This document shows, piece after piece, positions 37,718 through 46,711 of a stretch of 48,772 bases of DNA (positions within the stretch are counted from its first letter, which is position 1; each line of letters begins with the position of its first letter). The notes under the pieces were generated by a model that saw only the letters and a program-made list of their open reading frames with translations, made no database searches and had not been told where the DNA came from. The position numbers and the translations under genes were made by a program. Origin of the DNA: Bacillota bacterium (GTDB taxonomy: Bacteria; Bacillota; Clostridia; Tissierellales; Peptoniphilaceae). The stretch is from the NCBI GenBank assembly GCA_023443025.1, contig JAEZWM010000035.1, positions 1 through 48,772 on the forward strand, in the 5' to 3' direction.

Positions 37718-38800
37718 TTATTTCTTTTGTAAATATCGTTTGCTGATTAATACAGCAGGCACTACTCTTTTTCTTATTTGAACTTCAACTTCGTTACCTA
37801 TAACTGCTTCCTCAGCATCGATTATTACATTCGCAATTGGTTTGCCAACAGTTGGAGCTAAGTAACCGGTAGTAATCTTTCCAATTTCCTTACCGTCTTT
37901 TAGCACTGCATAGCCATGTCTAGGGATACCTTTTCCTTTTAATTCTAACCCAATAAGTTTTCTTTCAAGTCCACCTTCAAGTTTTTTCTCAAGTGCTTCT
38001 TTACCAACAAAGTCATCTTTATTGAAATCTATAGCAAACTTAAGTCCGGCTTCAAGTGGAGAGTTTTCTTCATCCATTTCATTTCCATATAGAGGCATTG
38101 AAGCTTCAAATCTTAATGTATCTCTACATCCAAGACCGCATGGTTTAGCTCCCAGCTCCACAAGTTTCATCCAGATGTCATCCCCATCTTCCCAGTCACA
38201 GTAAATTTCATATCCTAATTCACCAGTGTAACCGGTTCTTGAAATCATAACTTTTTTGCCATCTAAAGTAACATCGTCAACAAAGTGGAAGTTTTCTAAT
38301 TCATCAAGATTAACGTCTACAACTTTTTGTAGTAGCTCTTTGGATTTTGGCCCTTGAAGTGCAACTTCACTGTATGAGCTTGATGCATTTTCAATTTCAA
38401 CATCGAACCCATCTTTTCTTGCCATAACCCAATCATAATCTTTGTCTGTGTTTGCTCCATTTGGCACCCATAGAACCTTTTCATCACTATACTTGAATAC
38501 TAGTAAATCATCCACAACTCCACCATTTTCATTAAGTAGAATTGAGTACTGACACTGACCGTTTTCAACCTTTGTGATGTCATTTGACAAGATGTAGTTG
38601 TTGAATTTAATAGTATCAGGTCCGGTTATGAAAAATTCACCCATATGTGACACGTCAAAAATTCCTACATCGTTTCTGACTGCATTGTGCTCATCTACTA
38701 ATCCGGTGAACTCTGATGGTAACCACCATCCAGCATACTCTACCATGTTTCCACCTAGCTCAACATGACAGTCATACATTGCGGTTTTTTTAGCATCCAT
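37718..38800 (-). CDS. gcvT: Glycine cleavage system T protein (aminomethyltransferase)
   Basis: 360 aa, normal. VSHMGEFFITGPD, SRTGYTGELGYEIYC and RDTLRFEASMPLYGNE are typical. It transfers the methylene group from GcvH to tetrahydrofolate, releasing ammonia. First gene of gcvT-H-PA-PB-lpd. AGGAGGAG precedes the ATG. The gap to the divergent aldo/keto reductase is only 104 bp and has no room for a glycine riboswitch, so control must be by other means. Confidence 0.97.
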   Translation of the reverse strand: MDAKKTAMYDCHVELGGNMVEYAGWWLPSEFTGLVDEHNAVRNDVGIFDVSHMGEFFITGPDTIKFNNYILSNDITKVENGQCQYSILLNENGGVVDDLLVFKYSDEKVLWVPNGANTDKDYDWVMARKDGFDVEIENASSSYSEVALQGPKSKELLQKVVDVNLDELENFHFVDDVTLDGKKVMISRTGYTGELGYEIYCDWEDGDDIWMKLVELGAKPCGLGCRDTLRFEASMPLYGNEMDEENSPLEAGLKFAIDFNKDDFVGKEALEKKLEGGLERKLIGLELKGKGIPRHGYAVLKDGKEIGKITTGYLAPTVGKPIANVIIDAEEAVIGNEVEVQIRKRVVPAVLISKRYLQKK

Positions 38801-38904
38801 TTTAAACTCCTCCTTTTTATGTTATACTTAGTTACATAGCCATGGTTAAAACCTTAGCTAAATAATTATCCCTACAATAAGATTATATAGGAGTTAAAAG
38901 AATT

Positions 38905-40035
38905 ATGCAACACCGAAATATTACAAAAGATAAAATTCTAACATCAGTTTTAGGATTTGGACTAATGAGATTACCTGTGATAGATGGCGATAACTGTGTA
39001 ATTGACAAAGTTTCATCAATGGAAATGCTTAAATTTGCCTATGATAATGGGGTAAATTATTTTGATACAGCATATATCTATCATTGTGAAAAAAGTGAAA
39101 CAATTCTAGGTGAGTTTTTAAAAACGATTGATAGATCATCTGTTCATGTTGCAACAAAACTTCCAATGTGGCTTTGTGAAACTTATGAAGATTACCAAAA
39201 AATGTTTGATATTCAGTTGGAAAGACTTCAAACGGACTATATCGATTTCTATCTCACCCATTCTTTATCTAAAAAGAGCTTTGACAAAATGTGTGAACTA
39301 GATGTATTTAATTTTTTAGATCAAAAGAAATCTACAGGCGAAATAAAATATGCAGGATTCTCTTTTCATGATGAATTATCAGTTTTTAAAGAGATTCTAG
39401 ATTCTTATGATTGGGATTTCTGTCAAATCCAGTTAAACTACTTAGATGCAAACTATCAAGCGGGCGTTGAAGGACTAAGACTTGCTAGAGAAAAAGGTAT
39501 TTCCGTAATTATAATGGAGCCAATGAAAGGTGGCAGTCTAGTTGATTTACCTGAAGAGTCAAAAGTATTCTTTGAGGAAAATAATGTTACTTGTACCCCT
39601 GCTGAACTCGCACAAAAATGGGTATATGACCACGATATTTCTCTACTTCTAAGCGGTATGAGTAATATGGATCAAACAATTGAAAATATAAGAATTGCAA
39701 ATAGTGTATCAGATAAAAATTTAAAACCCAATGAAGAAAAAGCGGTAGAACAAATTGTAAAATTCTTAAATGATAGAATAAAAGTAGGCTGTACTTCTTG
39801 TGAATACTGTATGCCTTGTCCTTTTGGTGTAAATATTCCCGGAGTGTTCGAGAGATATAACCACGCATCAGTATTTAATAAATACGAAAGTTCTAAAAAA
39901 AGCTATGCAAAATTAATAAGCGATGAAAAAGATGCAACGAGATGTACAGAGTGCGGAACATGCGAGAGTCTATGCCCACAAAGCATTGAAATCATTGATA
40001 AATTAAAGGAAGCAGACGCAGCATTAACTGACTAA
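38905..40035 (+). CDS. Aldo/keto reductase with C-terminal 4Fe-4S ferredoxin domain
   Basis: 376 aa. The N-terminal aldo/keto reductase barrel (about 1-280) shows YFDTAYIYH (Asp, Tyr), VATKLP (Lys) and FYLTHS (His), the catalytic tetrad of the family. The C-terminal part holds CTSCEYCMPCP and CTECGTCESLCP, cysteine clusters of a ferredoxin-like domain probably binding Fe-S. This fused family is common in anaerobes and its substrates are mostly unknown; electrons could come from ferredoxin instead of NADPH. It diverges from gcvT. Confidence 0.88.
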   Translation: MQHRNITKDKILTSVLGFGLMRLPVIDGDNCVIDKVSSMEMLKFAYDNGVNYFDTAYIYHCEKSETILGEFLKTIDRSSVHVATKLPMWLCETYEDYQKMFDIQLERLQTDYIDFYLTHSLSKKSFDKMCELDVFNFLDQKKSTGEIKYAGFSFHDELSVFKEILDSYDWDFCQIQLNYLDANYQAGVEGLRLAREKGISVIIMEPMKGGSLVDLPEESKVFFEENNVTCTPAELAQKWVYDHDISLLLSGMSNMDQTIENIRIANSVSDKNLKPNEEKAVEQIVKFLNDRIKVGCTSCEYCMPCPFGVNIPGVFERYNHASVFNKYESSKKSYAKLISDEKDATRCTECGTCESLCPQSIEIIDKLKEADAALTD

Positions 40036-40184
40036 ATCAAAATTATTTGTTTAATAAATTTTATTGCATTTAATATTAGGTCTTTATTAATAACATATGA
40101 ATTCATAATAACCACTGATACTTTTAAGCTTTTTAGGGTATATTCAAAAAGAAGATATAATCTTTTGAATATGGAGGTGGCACC

Positions 40185-41138
40185 ATGATTTGTAACTCGT
40201 GTAATAACCAAATAGGAAATGTAAAGTTTTGTCCTTTCTGCGGACATCCTAATGCAGAATTCGTACCTGAAGACAGTCTATTAAATAGACCAAATTTTGA
40301 AATGGAAGATTCTAAAGAACCTGAATCTCTACTGGATCGTGAAGTAAAAGAAGAATATTATAATGCATCAGAATCTGATCGTTTTGGCGAAGATTTAGAC
40401 AATGAACCATCAAGACAAGTTTTTGATAGTACTGCTGATAATAAAGATCATAGATTTAATGACTATGATTTTAATGAAACTAATAGACAAACTGAACCCG
40501 GGACTTCAAAAGATAATTATACCGGCGCTGGGGGAAGTTCTACTAATTTTGACTATAAAAGTAAATCTGCACAGGGTAGTGACGGTCTATGGGATTTACT
40601 TGGTAAAGTAAATAATGCTGTCCTGCCTGTTATCCAGAAGATTTACAATATGGAGACCTTAGGACTGGTGTTACTCTTTGTGGCACTTGCATTATTACAA
40701 AGCCCAATACTTTTATTTGGATTGGGAATGGGCGGTAGTAGAACACCATTCTCATTTGGTCTGTTCGGTTTTATAGTATCTCTGATTTCAGTTGTTATTA
40801 CTTTCTTCATAAGTAGAGTATTATTTAATCTTGCCTCAAATGCTTATGGTGTTAAAATAATGCCAAAAGAACTTAATATATGTATTCTACTTTCACTTAT
40901 ACTAGGGGCAATTTTGAGAATTGTCTTTGGACGAAGCATGTTATCAAGTGCAGTTGCAGTAATTGTGTCTGCATTGTTCCTACTGGCACTTGTAAAGAAG
41001 CAGCTCTCTGTAGATAATTATAAAGGTGTTGGAATTAGATATGTACTATACAATATAGTTTTTACAATAGCTTTCCAGCTGATTATGATAGCAGGACTTT
41101 TAGGAATATCAGCTTTATTATTTAGAACATTTTATTAA
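40185..41138 (+). CDS. Zinc-ribbon membrane protein of unknown function
   Basis: 317 aa; ATGGAGGTGG precedes the ATG. A zinc ribbon at the N-terminus, CNSC-x9-CPFC (Cys3, Cys6, Cys16, Cys19), is followed by an acidic, low-complexity region (about 25-125) and then five hydrophobic segments (about 157-180, 188-215, 228-246, 250-270 and 285-315). This layout occurs in many uncharacterised Firmicutes proteins; no enzymatic motif was seen. It has its own bidirectional terminator. Confidence 0.75.
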   Translation: MICNSCNNQIGNVKFCPFCGHPNAEFVPEDSLLNRPNFEMEDSKEPESLLDREVKEEYYNASESDRFGEDLDNEPSRQVFDSTADNKDHRFNDYDFNETNRQTEPGTSKDNYTGAGGSSTNFDYKSKSAQGSDGLWDLLGKVNNAVLPVIQKIYNMETLGLVLLFVALALLQSPILLFGLGMGGSRTPFSFGLFGFIVSLISVVITFFISRVLFNLASNAYGVKIMPKELNICILLSLILGAILRIVFGRSMLSSAVAVIVSALFLLALVKKQLSVDNYKGVGIRYVLYNIVFTIAFQLIMIAGLLGISALLFRTFY

Positions 41139-41149
41139 ATTAATTATAG

Positions 41150-41185
41150 AAAAGTGCGAATCGGTTAAGATTCGCACTTTTGTTT
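41150..41185. terminator. Bidirectional terminator between zinc-ribbon and MATE genes
   Basis: AAAAGTGCGAATC (41150-41162) pairs with GATTCGCACTTTT (41169-41181), 13 bp with a 6-nt loop, A-run and T-run at the two ends. Confidence 0.85.
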
Positions 41186-41197
41186 TATAATTTATTT

Positions 41198-42517
41198 CTA
41201 TACTTTAACCGATTCAAAACTACTTATACTTCTTTGTCTAACAAAGTAAACTCCTGCTATTAGCGTCAACAACTCAGCAGTAGGCTTTACCATCCATACC
41301 CCATTTATTCCTAAGGTATTGGATAAAACAAAAAGCAATACAATTATCCATACAAATCCTCTCATCATACTTATAATGAATGCCTCCATTGCTCTTTTCT
41401 GACTCTGCAGGTAAATAGTAATGACTAAGTTTAATCCTGTAAGAGGAAAAGCCATAAAGTAAATTCTAATTCCGATGACAGCCCTTTCTATTAATTCAGG
41501 CTCATTCTCAACAAATAGCATGGCAAGTAGTTTTGGTATGACTTGACCCATAAAGAGTATCATAAATCCTAGTACAAGAGCACCAATACCGGCCAATTTT
41601 CCATAATACTTCTTCATATCCGGTCTTCCCTTACCAAAAGCACGACTTATGAGTGGCTGTATCCCATTAGCTACTCCTGCAAGTACAGCTGTAAATAACA
41701 GACTTAAGTTGGCTACGATTCCATATGCTGAAACTGCTATATCTCCTGCAAGCCTAAGAAAAGCAAAGTTAAAAGCAAATATCACTATCCCCTGACTTAA
41801 CTCGAGTACAAACGAAGCAACTCCATTCATCAACACTTCCATTGTATCTCCAAGTTGACTCATCTTGACAAGTTTGATCTCCGCTTTTTTAGAAATAAAA
41901 TGTATCATTAATATACCAAATCCTACAACTTGTGCCAAACCGGTTGCAAGTGCACATCCCCTCATACCCATATCCAGTGGAAAAAGGAATACATAGTCCA
42001 TTATGACATTAAAAATACTTGCAGATAGCATTGCTGCCATGGCAATTTTACTTCCTCCATCATTTCTAACAAATACAGTTAGAGAAATGAACAATATAAA
42101 AAAAGGAGAAAATAGCATAAGCATAGATAAGTATTGAAATGCCATATCTAAATTTTCAGACCCTTTTCCTAAAAAATTCACTAAATTTTGTACAAAAAAT
42201 AAACTCAAAATAAAAAGTATAAGTCCTGTGATAACGCTCATTATCATGGATCTTGTAAACAGTTTATTACCACTTTCGCGCTCTCCCCTTGCCATATGGA
42301 TCGACATCAGACTAGCTCCTCCCATGCCTAAGATAAGTCCTAATCCTGTAAGTACATTGATCATCGGAATAGAGATATTGAGTGATGCAAGTCCGTCAGT
42401 TCCAAGCCTTCTGCCTACCAGCATGGTATCTCCTAGAACATAGAGAGAAGTCCCCATCATGCCTCCAATGGCTGGAAGAATATATTTCGAATAAACCTTA
42501 ACTGGATTTTTTACCAT
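41198..42517 (-). CDS. MATE-family multidrug exporter
   Basis: 439 aa, about 12 transmembrane helices in two homologous halves. The N-terminal half begins YILPAIGGMMGTSLYVLGDTMLVGRRLG, and the MATE hallmark AYGIVANLSLLF is present. Members export drugs or other organic cations driven by Na+ or H+. AAGGAGGAG precedes the ATG. Monocistronic, divergent from the ABC transporter operon; the 207-bp gap holds promoters for both. Confidence 0.92.
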   Translation of the reverse strand: MVKNPVKVYSKYILPAIGGMMGTSLYVLGDTMLVGRRLGTDGLASLNISIPMINVLTGLGLILGMGGASLMSIHMARGERESGNKLFTRSMIMSVITGLILFILSLFFVQNLVNFLGKGSENLDMAFQYLSMLMLFSPFFILFISLTVFVRNDGGSKIAMAAMLSASIFNVIMDYVFLFPLDMGMRGCALATGLAQVVGFGILMIHFISKKAEIKLVKMSQLGDTMEVLMNGVASFVLELSQGIVIFAFNFAFLRLAGDIAVSAYGIVANLSLLFTAVLAGVANGIQPLISRAFGKGRPDMKKYYGKLAGIGALVLGFMILFMGQVIPKLLAMLFVENEPELIERAVIGIRIYFMAFPLTGLNLVITIYLQSQKRAMEAFIISMMRGFVWIIVLLFVLSNTLGINGVWMVKPTAELLTLIAGVYFVRQRSISSFESVKV

Positions 42518-42664
42518 TTAACTCCTCCTTGATAATTAGTATAACATATTTACATTCTTTTACAAAATTCATATATAATCATTCATTCAATACAAACCTT
42601 ATCATTAATGTTTTAAATAATAATTAATGACTTATTAAATTATTAAATACTTAATTTAGCATAC

Positions 42665-42692
42665 TTTAACCTTTGCAGCAATGTGATATAAT
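42665..42692 (+). promoter_or_regulatory. Promoter of the YnjB-type ABC operon
   Basis: TTTAAC (42665-42670), 16-bp spacer, extended -10 TGA-TATAAT (TATAAT at 42687-42692), about 33 bp before the TTG start. Confidence 0.6.
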
Positions 42693-42724
42693 TAATACGT
42701 ATTCAATTTATAAGGAGTGATGTT

Positions 42725-44038
42725 TTGAAAAAGTATTCAAAATTAAAATTAGTATTTTTACTAGTCTTAATTACTACTCTCGCCCTAACTGGCTGCGGTG
42801 CCAATGATAGCAAAACAGAAGAAACTGCTGAGACTAAAGATGTAACTGAAACACCTGCTGAAACTTCTAAAACAGCAGAGACTGAGGAGCCTAGTGACCT
42901 GGAAACCGAAGAACCAGAATCAGGAATCACAAATGTTTCAGGAACGACAGTTAATTTTTATGGTTGGGGTGGTTCCCAAAGAACTAACGAATGGATAGAC
43001 GGTTTTCTTACTGACCTCACTAAGGAAAAATATGATATTACTGTAAATAGAGTAGGAATGGACATTGATGAGATTCTAAACCTCATGCTAAACGAAAAAC
43101 AGGCCGGTAAAGAAGATGGCAGCGTAGATCTCGTTTGGATAAATGGAGAAAACTTTTTTACAGCTATGGAAAATGACCTTCTCTATGGACCGTTTACTCA
43201 AGACATACCAAACTTCAAAAAGTATGTTGATGAAAATTCAGAAGGTATCAAATTTGACTTTGGTGAACCGGTTAATGGAATGGAAGCGCCTTATGGTGGA
43301 GCTCAATTCGTGTTTATATATGATTCTGCAAAAGTAGAAAACGTACCAACTGACCACAAGTCCTTACTGGAATGGTGCAAAGCTAACCCCGGACAATTCA
43401 CATACGCAGCACTTCCTGACTTTACAGCATCGGCATTCGTGCGAAATATAATCAGCGATATGGTCGGTTATGAACAATTCATGGATATGGAAGCCGACGA
43501 AGAAGTTGTTAAGGCAGCTATTATGCCCGTAATTGATTATCTAAATGAATTAAAGCCATATCTATGGAACGAAGGACAGTCCTACCCGGCAGATACTCCT
43601 GCACTAACAAACATGTATGCAGACGGAGAAATCTCAATTACCATGTCCTATAACCCAAATGATGCAAGCAATTTAATCGCACTTGGTCAAGTTCCGGAAA
43701 CAACAAGAACTTTCCTGTTTGATAAGGGTACAATTGCAAATACACATTTTGTTGCAATTCCACATAATGCTGCGAACAAAGAGGCTGCTAAAGCATTGGT
43801 AGATTGTATACTTACACCGGAAGCTCAAGCTAAAAAATATGATCCTGCGGTATGGGGTGACCTTCCTGTTCTTGACTATAACAAGTTAAATGAAGAAGAA
43901 AAAGCATTATTTGAAAGTGTTCCTAGTGGAGATGCTACCCTTCCTCTAGAAGAGTTAGCAGATAAGAGAATACCTGAAATGCCTGCAAAACTTGTTCCAA
44001 TAATAGAAAAGATATGGTTAGAGAATGTTGCAAACTAG
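42725..44038 (+). CDS. YnjB-type ABC transporter substrate-binding lipoprotein
   Basis: 437 aa from a TTG start at 42725, fixed by AAGGAG at 42712-42717 and the signal sequence that follows. MKKYSKLKLVFLLVLITT ends in lipobox LTGC, so Cys22 or 23 should carry lipid. A Thr/Glu-rich linker (about 28-66) precedes the binding domain. The segments LVWINGENFFTAMENDLLYGP and NPGQFTYAALPDFTASAF match the YnjB/COG4134 family, whose substrate is unknown in E. coli. First gene of a six-gene operon and overlapping the next gene by 14 nt. Confidence 0.9.
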   Translation: MKKYSKLKLVFLLVLITTLALTGCGANDSKTEETAETKDVTETPAETSKTAETEEPSDLETEEPESGITNVSGTTVNFYGWGGSQRTNEWIDGFLTDLTKEKYDITVNRVGMDIDEILNLMLNEKQAGKEDGSVDLVWINGENFFTAMENDLLYGPFTQDIPNFKKYVDENSEGIKFDFGEPVNGMEAPYGGAQFVFIYDSAKVENVPTDHKSLLEWCKANPGQFTYAALPDFTASAFVRNIISDMVGYEQFMDMEADEEVVKAAIMPVIDYLNELKPYLWNEGQSYPADTPALTNMYADGEISITMSYNPNDASNLIALGQVPETTRTFLFDKGTIANTHFVAIPHNAANKEAAKALVDCILTPEAQAKKYDPAVWGDLPVLDYNKLNEEEKALFESVPSGDATLPLEELADKRIPEMPAKLVPIIEKIWLENVAN

Positions 44039-44903
44039 ATTCAAGAAGTATAAATTCTTATTACTATTACTTCCAATAGTAATTTATTTATCATTAATAT
44101 TAATCGGTGGAATTGGCCCAGCTCTTCTTCAGAGCCTGGGCTATTTCCCAAGCCTAGGATTAAATACAATTACACTTAGTTATTATAAAGACATTGTATC
44201 TAATCCAACATTTTTAAATAGCCTCTCCTTCTCACTATACACATCGATTGTCTCTTCAGCACTATCTGTTTTATTAGGCTTTATACTAGCACTATTAACT
44301 GTTCAATCCGGTGACAAAGGTAGTAAAATCGCAAGACTATTCAGAGTTCCTGTTGCTGTACCACATATAGTCGTAGTTCTGATGCTTATGACCATGTTTT
44401 CAAAAGCAGGAATACTTGCTAGGATAATAAATACTATTTTCCCTAATATAAATACTGATTTCCTTTCTAATGTTCTTTACAATAAACATGGACTTGCTGT
44501 GATTATTGTTTATCTTTGGAAGGAGATTCCATTTGTAGCGATGACAACATACTCAGTACTCAATAACCTGGATAAATCACTTGGACTTGCCGCTACAAAT
44601 CTTGGTGCTTCAAAGCTCAATGTGCTAATTCATATCATAATTCCATTATCATTGCCAACAGTCTTTTCGTCTTTTATAATTGTATTGGCATACTCTTTTG
44701 GAGCATATGAGGTGCCTTGGCTTGTAGGTCCAACTACGCCGAAGGCTTTGCCCATTCAAGCATATATAGAATATACTAATGCTTCTCTTTTGAATAGACC
44801 ATATGCAATGGCGTACAATATCTTAATCTTAATAATCGCAATCATACCAATTATAGTATTTATGTACGCCTTTAATAGACTTAATAGGAGGAGTTATGAA
44901 TAA
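44025..44903 (+). CDS. ABC transporter permease 1 (YnjC N-half-like)
   Basis: 292 aa with about six transmembrane segments and the binding-protein-dependent permease EAA-like motif AATNLGASKLNVLIHIIIPLS. It overlaps the end of the binding-protein gene by 14 nt, so translation is coupled. In E. coli YnjC the two permease halves are fused; here they are separate genes. Its last codons contain the Shine-Dalgarno AGGAGG for the next gene. Confidence 0.92.
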   Translation: MLQTRFKKYKFLLLLLPIVIYLSLILIGGIGPALLQSLGYFPSLGLNTITLSYYKDIVSNPTFLNSLSFSLYTSIVSSALSVLLGFILALLTVQSGDKGSKIARLFRVPVAVPHIVVVLMLMTMFSKAGILARIINTIFPNINTDFLSNVLYNKHGLAVIIVYLWKEIPFVAMTTYSVLNNLDKSLGLAATNLGASKLNVLIHIIIPLSLPTVFSSFIIVLAYSFGAYEVPWLVGPTTPKALPIQAYIEYTNASLLNRPYAMAYNILILIIAIIPIIVFMYAFNRLNRRSYE

Positions 44904-44911
44904 AAAATCAA

Positions 44912-45706
44912 ATGTATTTTTTTTGGATTCTATTATTTTTTATTTTTGTACCAATACCTATTATTTTTATATGGAGTTTTTCAAATGCTTGGCCATGGCC
45001 GCATTTACTTCCGACAAATGTCGGACTAAGAGGATGGAAGTACTTTATAAATCCTAGAACTAAATCAATTATCATACTTTTCGTTTCCATATTAATTTCT
45101 ATGATGGTGACTATTCTTGTTTTTTTACTGACCATACCGGCTTCAAAAGCACTGGCTTTTCACGATTTCAAAGGAAAACGTCTAGTAGAACTCCTATTGT
45201 TATCACCACTGGTAGTTCCGGCGGTAAGTATAGGAATGGGTGTTCATATAGGATTTATAAAACTTGGACTCGCAAACACTTATTTCGGCGTAATACTAAT
45301 CCACGCATTTCCATGTATACCGTATGCAGTTAGACTATTAAAAGCAGGATACGAGATAATAGGAGTGGACATTGAATCACAAGCTAGAGTACTTGGTGCA
45401 AGTCCAATTAGAACTTTTATATACATTACGCTGCCAATGCTAAGTCCGGCTGTTCTAACTAGTGGAGTTCTGATTTTTATAGTATCTTTTAGTCAGTATT
45501 TTCTGACTTTTTTAATAGGTGGAGGAAAAGTAATAACCTTCCCCATGTTAATGATACCTTTTATACAAAGTGGAGACCGAATGACAGGTTCTGTTTTTAG
45601 TATTGTGTTCGTAACAATAGCAATTACAATTTTATTTATTTCAGAAAAATTATTAGTAAATTATTATAGAAAAACTATAGGAGGTGGACGTGTTGTCGAT
45701 ACTTAA
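44912..45706 (+). CDS. ABC transporter permease 2 with out-of-frame natural start
   Basis: 264 aa as read, six hydrophobic segments, EAA-like motif QARVLGASPIRTFIYITLP. The start is odd. AGGAGG at 44886-44891 points to ATG 44896, which overlaps the previous stop, but that frame stops after about 50 codons. A run of eight T (44917-44924) lies between; with seven T, ATG 44896 would read MNKKSNVFFWILLFFIF and continue into this permease. The ATG at 44912 is in frame but has no Shine-Dalgarno. Either the tract varies or slips, or it is a sequence error. The 3' end overlaps the ATPase gene. Confidence 0.85.
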   Translation: MYFFWILLFFIFVPIPIIFIWSFSNAWPWPHLLPTNVGLRGWKYFINPRTKSIIILFVSILISMMVTILVFLLTIPASKALAFHDFKGKRLVELLLLSPLVVPAVSIGMGVHIGFIKLGLANTYFGVILIHAFPCIPYAVRLLKAGYEIIGVDIESQARVLGASPIRTFIYITLPMLSPAVLTSGVLIFIVSFSQYFLTFLIGGGKVITFPMLMIPFIQSGDRMTGSVFSIVFVTIAITILFISEKLLVNYYRKTIGGGRVVDT

Positions 45707-46700
45707 GTTAACAAATATCAATAAATCATATGGAGATAATCTTGTCTTAAAAGACTTTAATCTAGAAGTTGAAGATGGACAACTCGTGTCACTACTAGGC
45801 CCTTCAGGATGTGGTAAAAGCACACTACTGAAGACTATCGCAGGGATTGTTCAAGAAGATAGCGGTTCTATTTTCATTGACGGAAAAGATATCACAAACT
45901 TAGTACCTGAAAAAAGAGATACGGTTATCGTATTTCAAGACCATCTGCTCTTTCCCCATATGACGGTTAGAGATAATATAGGTTTTGGTTTAAAAATGAG
46001 AAATATACCAAAGAGTGCAATAAACAACACAGTTGAAGAACTGCTCTCAATGATAAAACTGGATGATAAGGCCAACTCTTACCCATCAGAACTGTCAGGC
46101 GGACAACAACAAAGAGTGGCGCTTGCAAGAGCACTTGCAGTAAAGCCAAAGGTACTGCTTTTAGATGAACCATTCTCTAACCTTGATCCGGCCCTAAGAT
46201 CCGATATGAGAGTACTTACAAAACAGCTTCAAAAGCAAACAAATACCACTACCTTATTAGTAACCCATGATAAAGATGAAGCTATGGTAATGTCTGATAA
46301 AATTGCCGTAATGCTAAAAAACGAAGTAGCTCAATATGATGAGCCACAAATAGTATATACAAAACCAAAGACTATGGAAATCGCAGACTTTTTTGGAATT
46401 ACTAATTACATTGACGGTAGGGTTGATTCCGGCAACTTTATAAGCGAATTAGTATCTATGCCGGTTGACTGTGTTGATTATACTATTGCTACGCTTATGC
46501 TTAGGCCTGAAAATATTTACCCTGATCCATCAGGACACGAATTTATGGTTTCAAATGTAGAATACCGCGGAGATAGGACTCTGTATAAATTAGAATCAGG
46601 TAAGCTTACAATTCATATGTTAACTAATCCATATTCCAATTATTCCATAGGTGATAAACTAAAAGTTTCATTTAACTTAGAACATGCCATAATCTTTTAA
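45690..46700 (+). CDS. ABC transporter ATP-binding protein (YnjD/PotA-like)
   Basis: 336 aa. The start is placed at GTG 45690, 5 nt after AGGAGG (45679-45684); GTG 45684 lies inside that site and TTG 45693 is also possible. Walker A GPSGCGKST (about 37-45), signature LSGGQQQR, Walker B VLLLDEP and switch VTHDKDEA are intact. A C-terminal TOBE-like region follows (about 235-336), as in spermidine/iron-type ATPases, longer than E. coli YnjD. It energises the two permeases encoded just upstream, overlapping the second by 17 nt. Confidence 0.93.
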   Translation: MLSILKLTNINKSYGDNLVLKDFNLEVEDGQLVSLLGPSGCGKSTLLKTIAGIVQEDSGSIFIDGKDITNLVPEKRDTVIVFQDHLLFPHMTVRDNIGFGLKMRNIPKSAINNTVEELLSMIKLDDKANSYPSELSGGQQQRVALARALAVKPKVLLLDEPFSNLDPALRSDMRVLTKQLQKQTNTTTLLVTHDKDEAMVMSDKIAVMLKNEVAQYDEPQIVYTKPKTMEIADFFGITNYIDGRVDSGNFISELVSMPVDCVDYTIATLMLRPENIYPDPSGHEFMVSNVEYRGDRTLYKLESGKLTIHMLTNPYSNYSIGDKLKVSFNLEHAIIF

Positions 46701-46711
46701 TAGGAGGATCT

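Noticed and set aside
38801..38904. Glycine riboswitch upstream of gcvT
   Set aside because: The gap is only 104 bp, shared with a divergent gene, and shows no tandem aptamer-like structure.
45967..46173. Minus-strand reading frame within the ABC ATPase gene
   Set aside because: It overlaps Walker/signature-coding DNA of the real gene and has no supporting signals.
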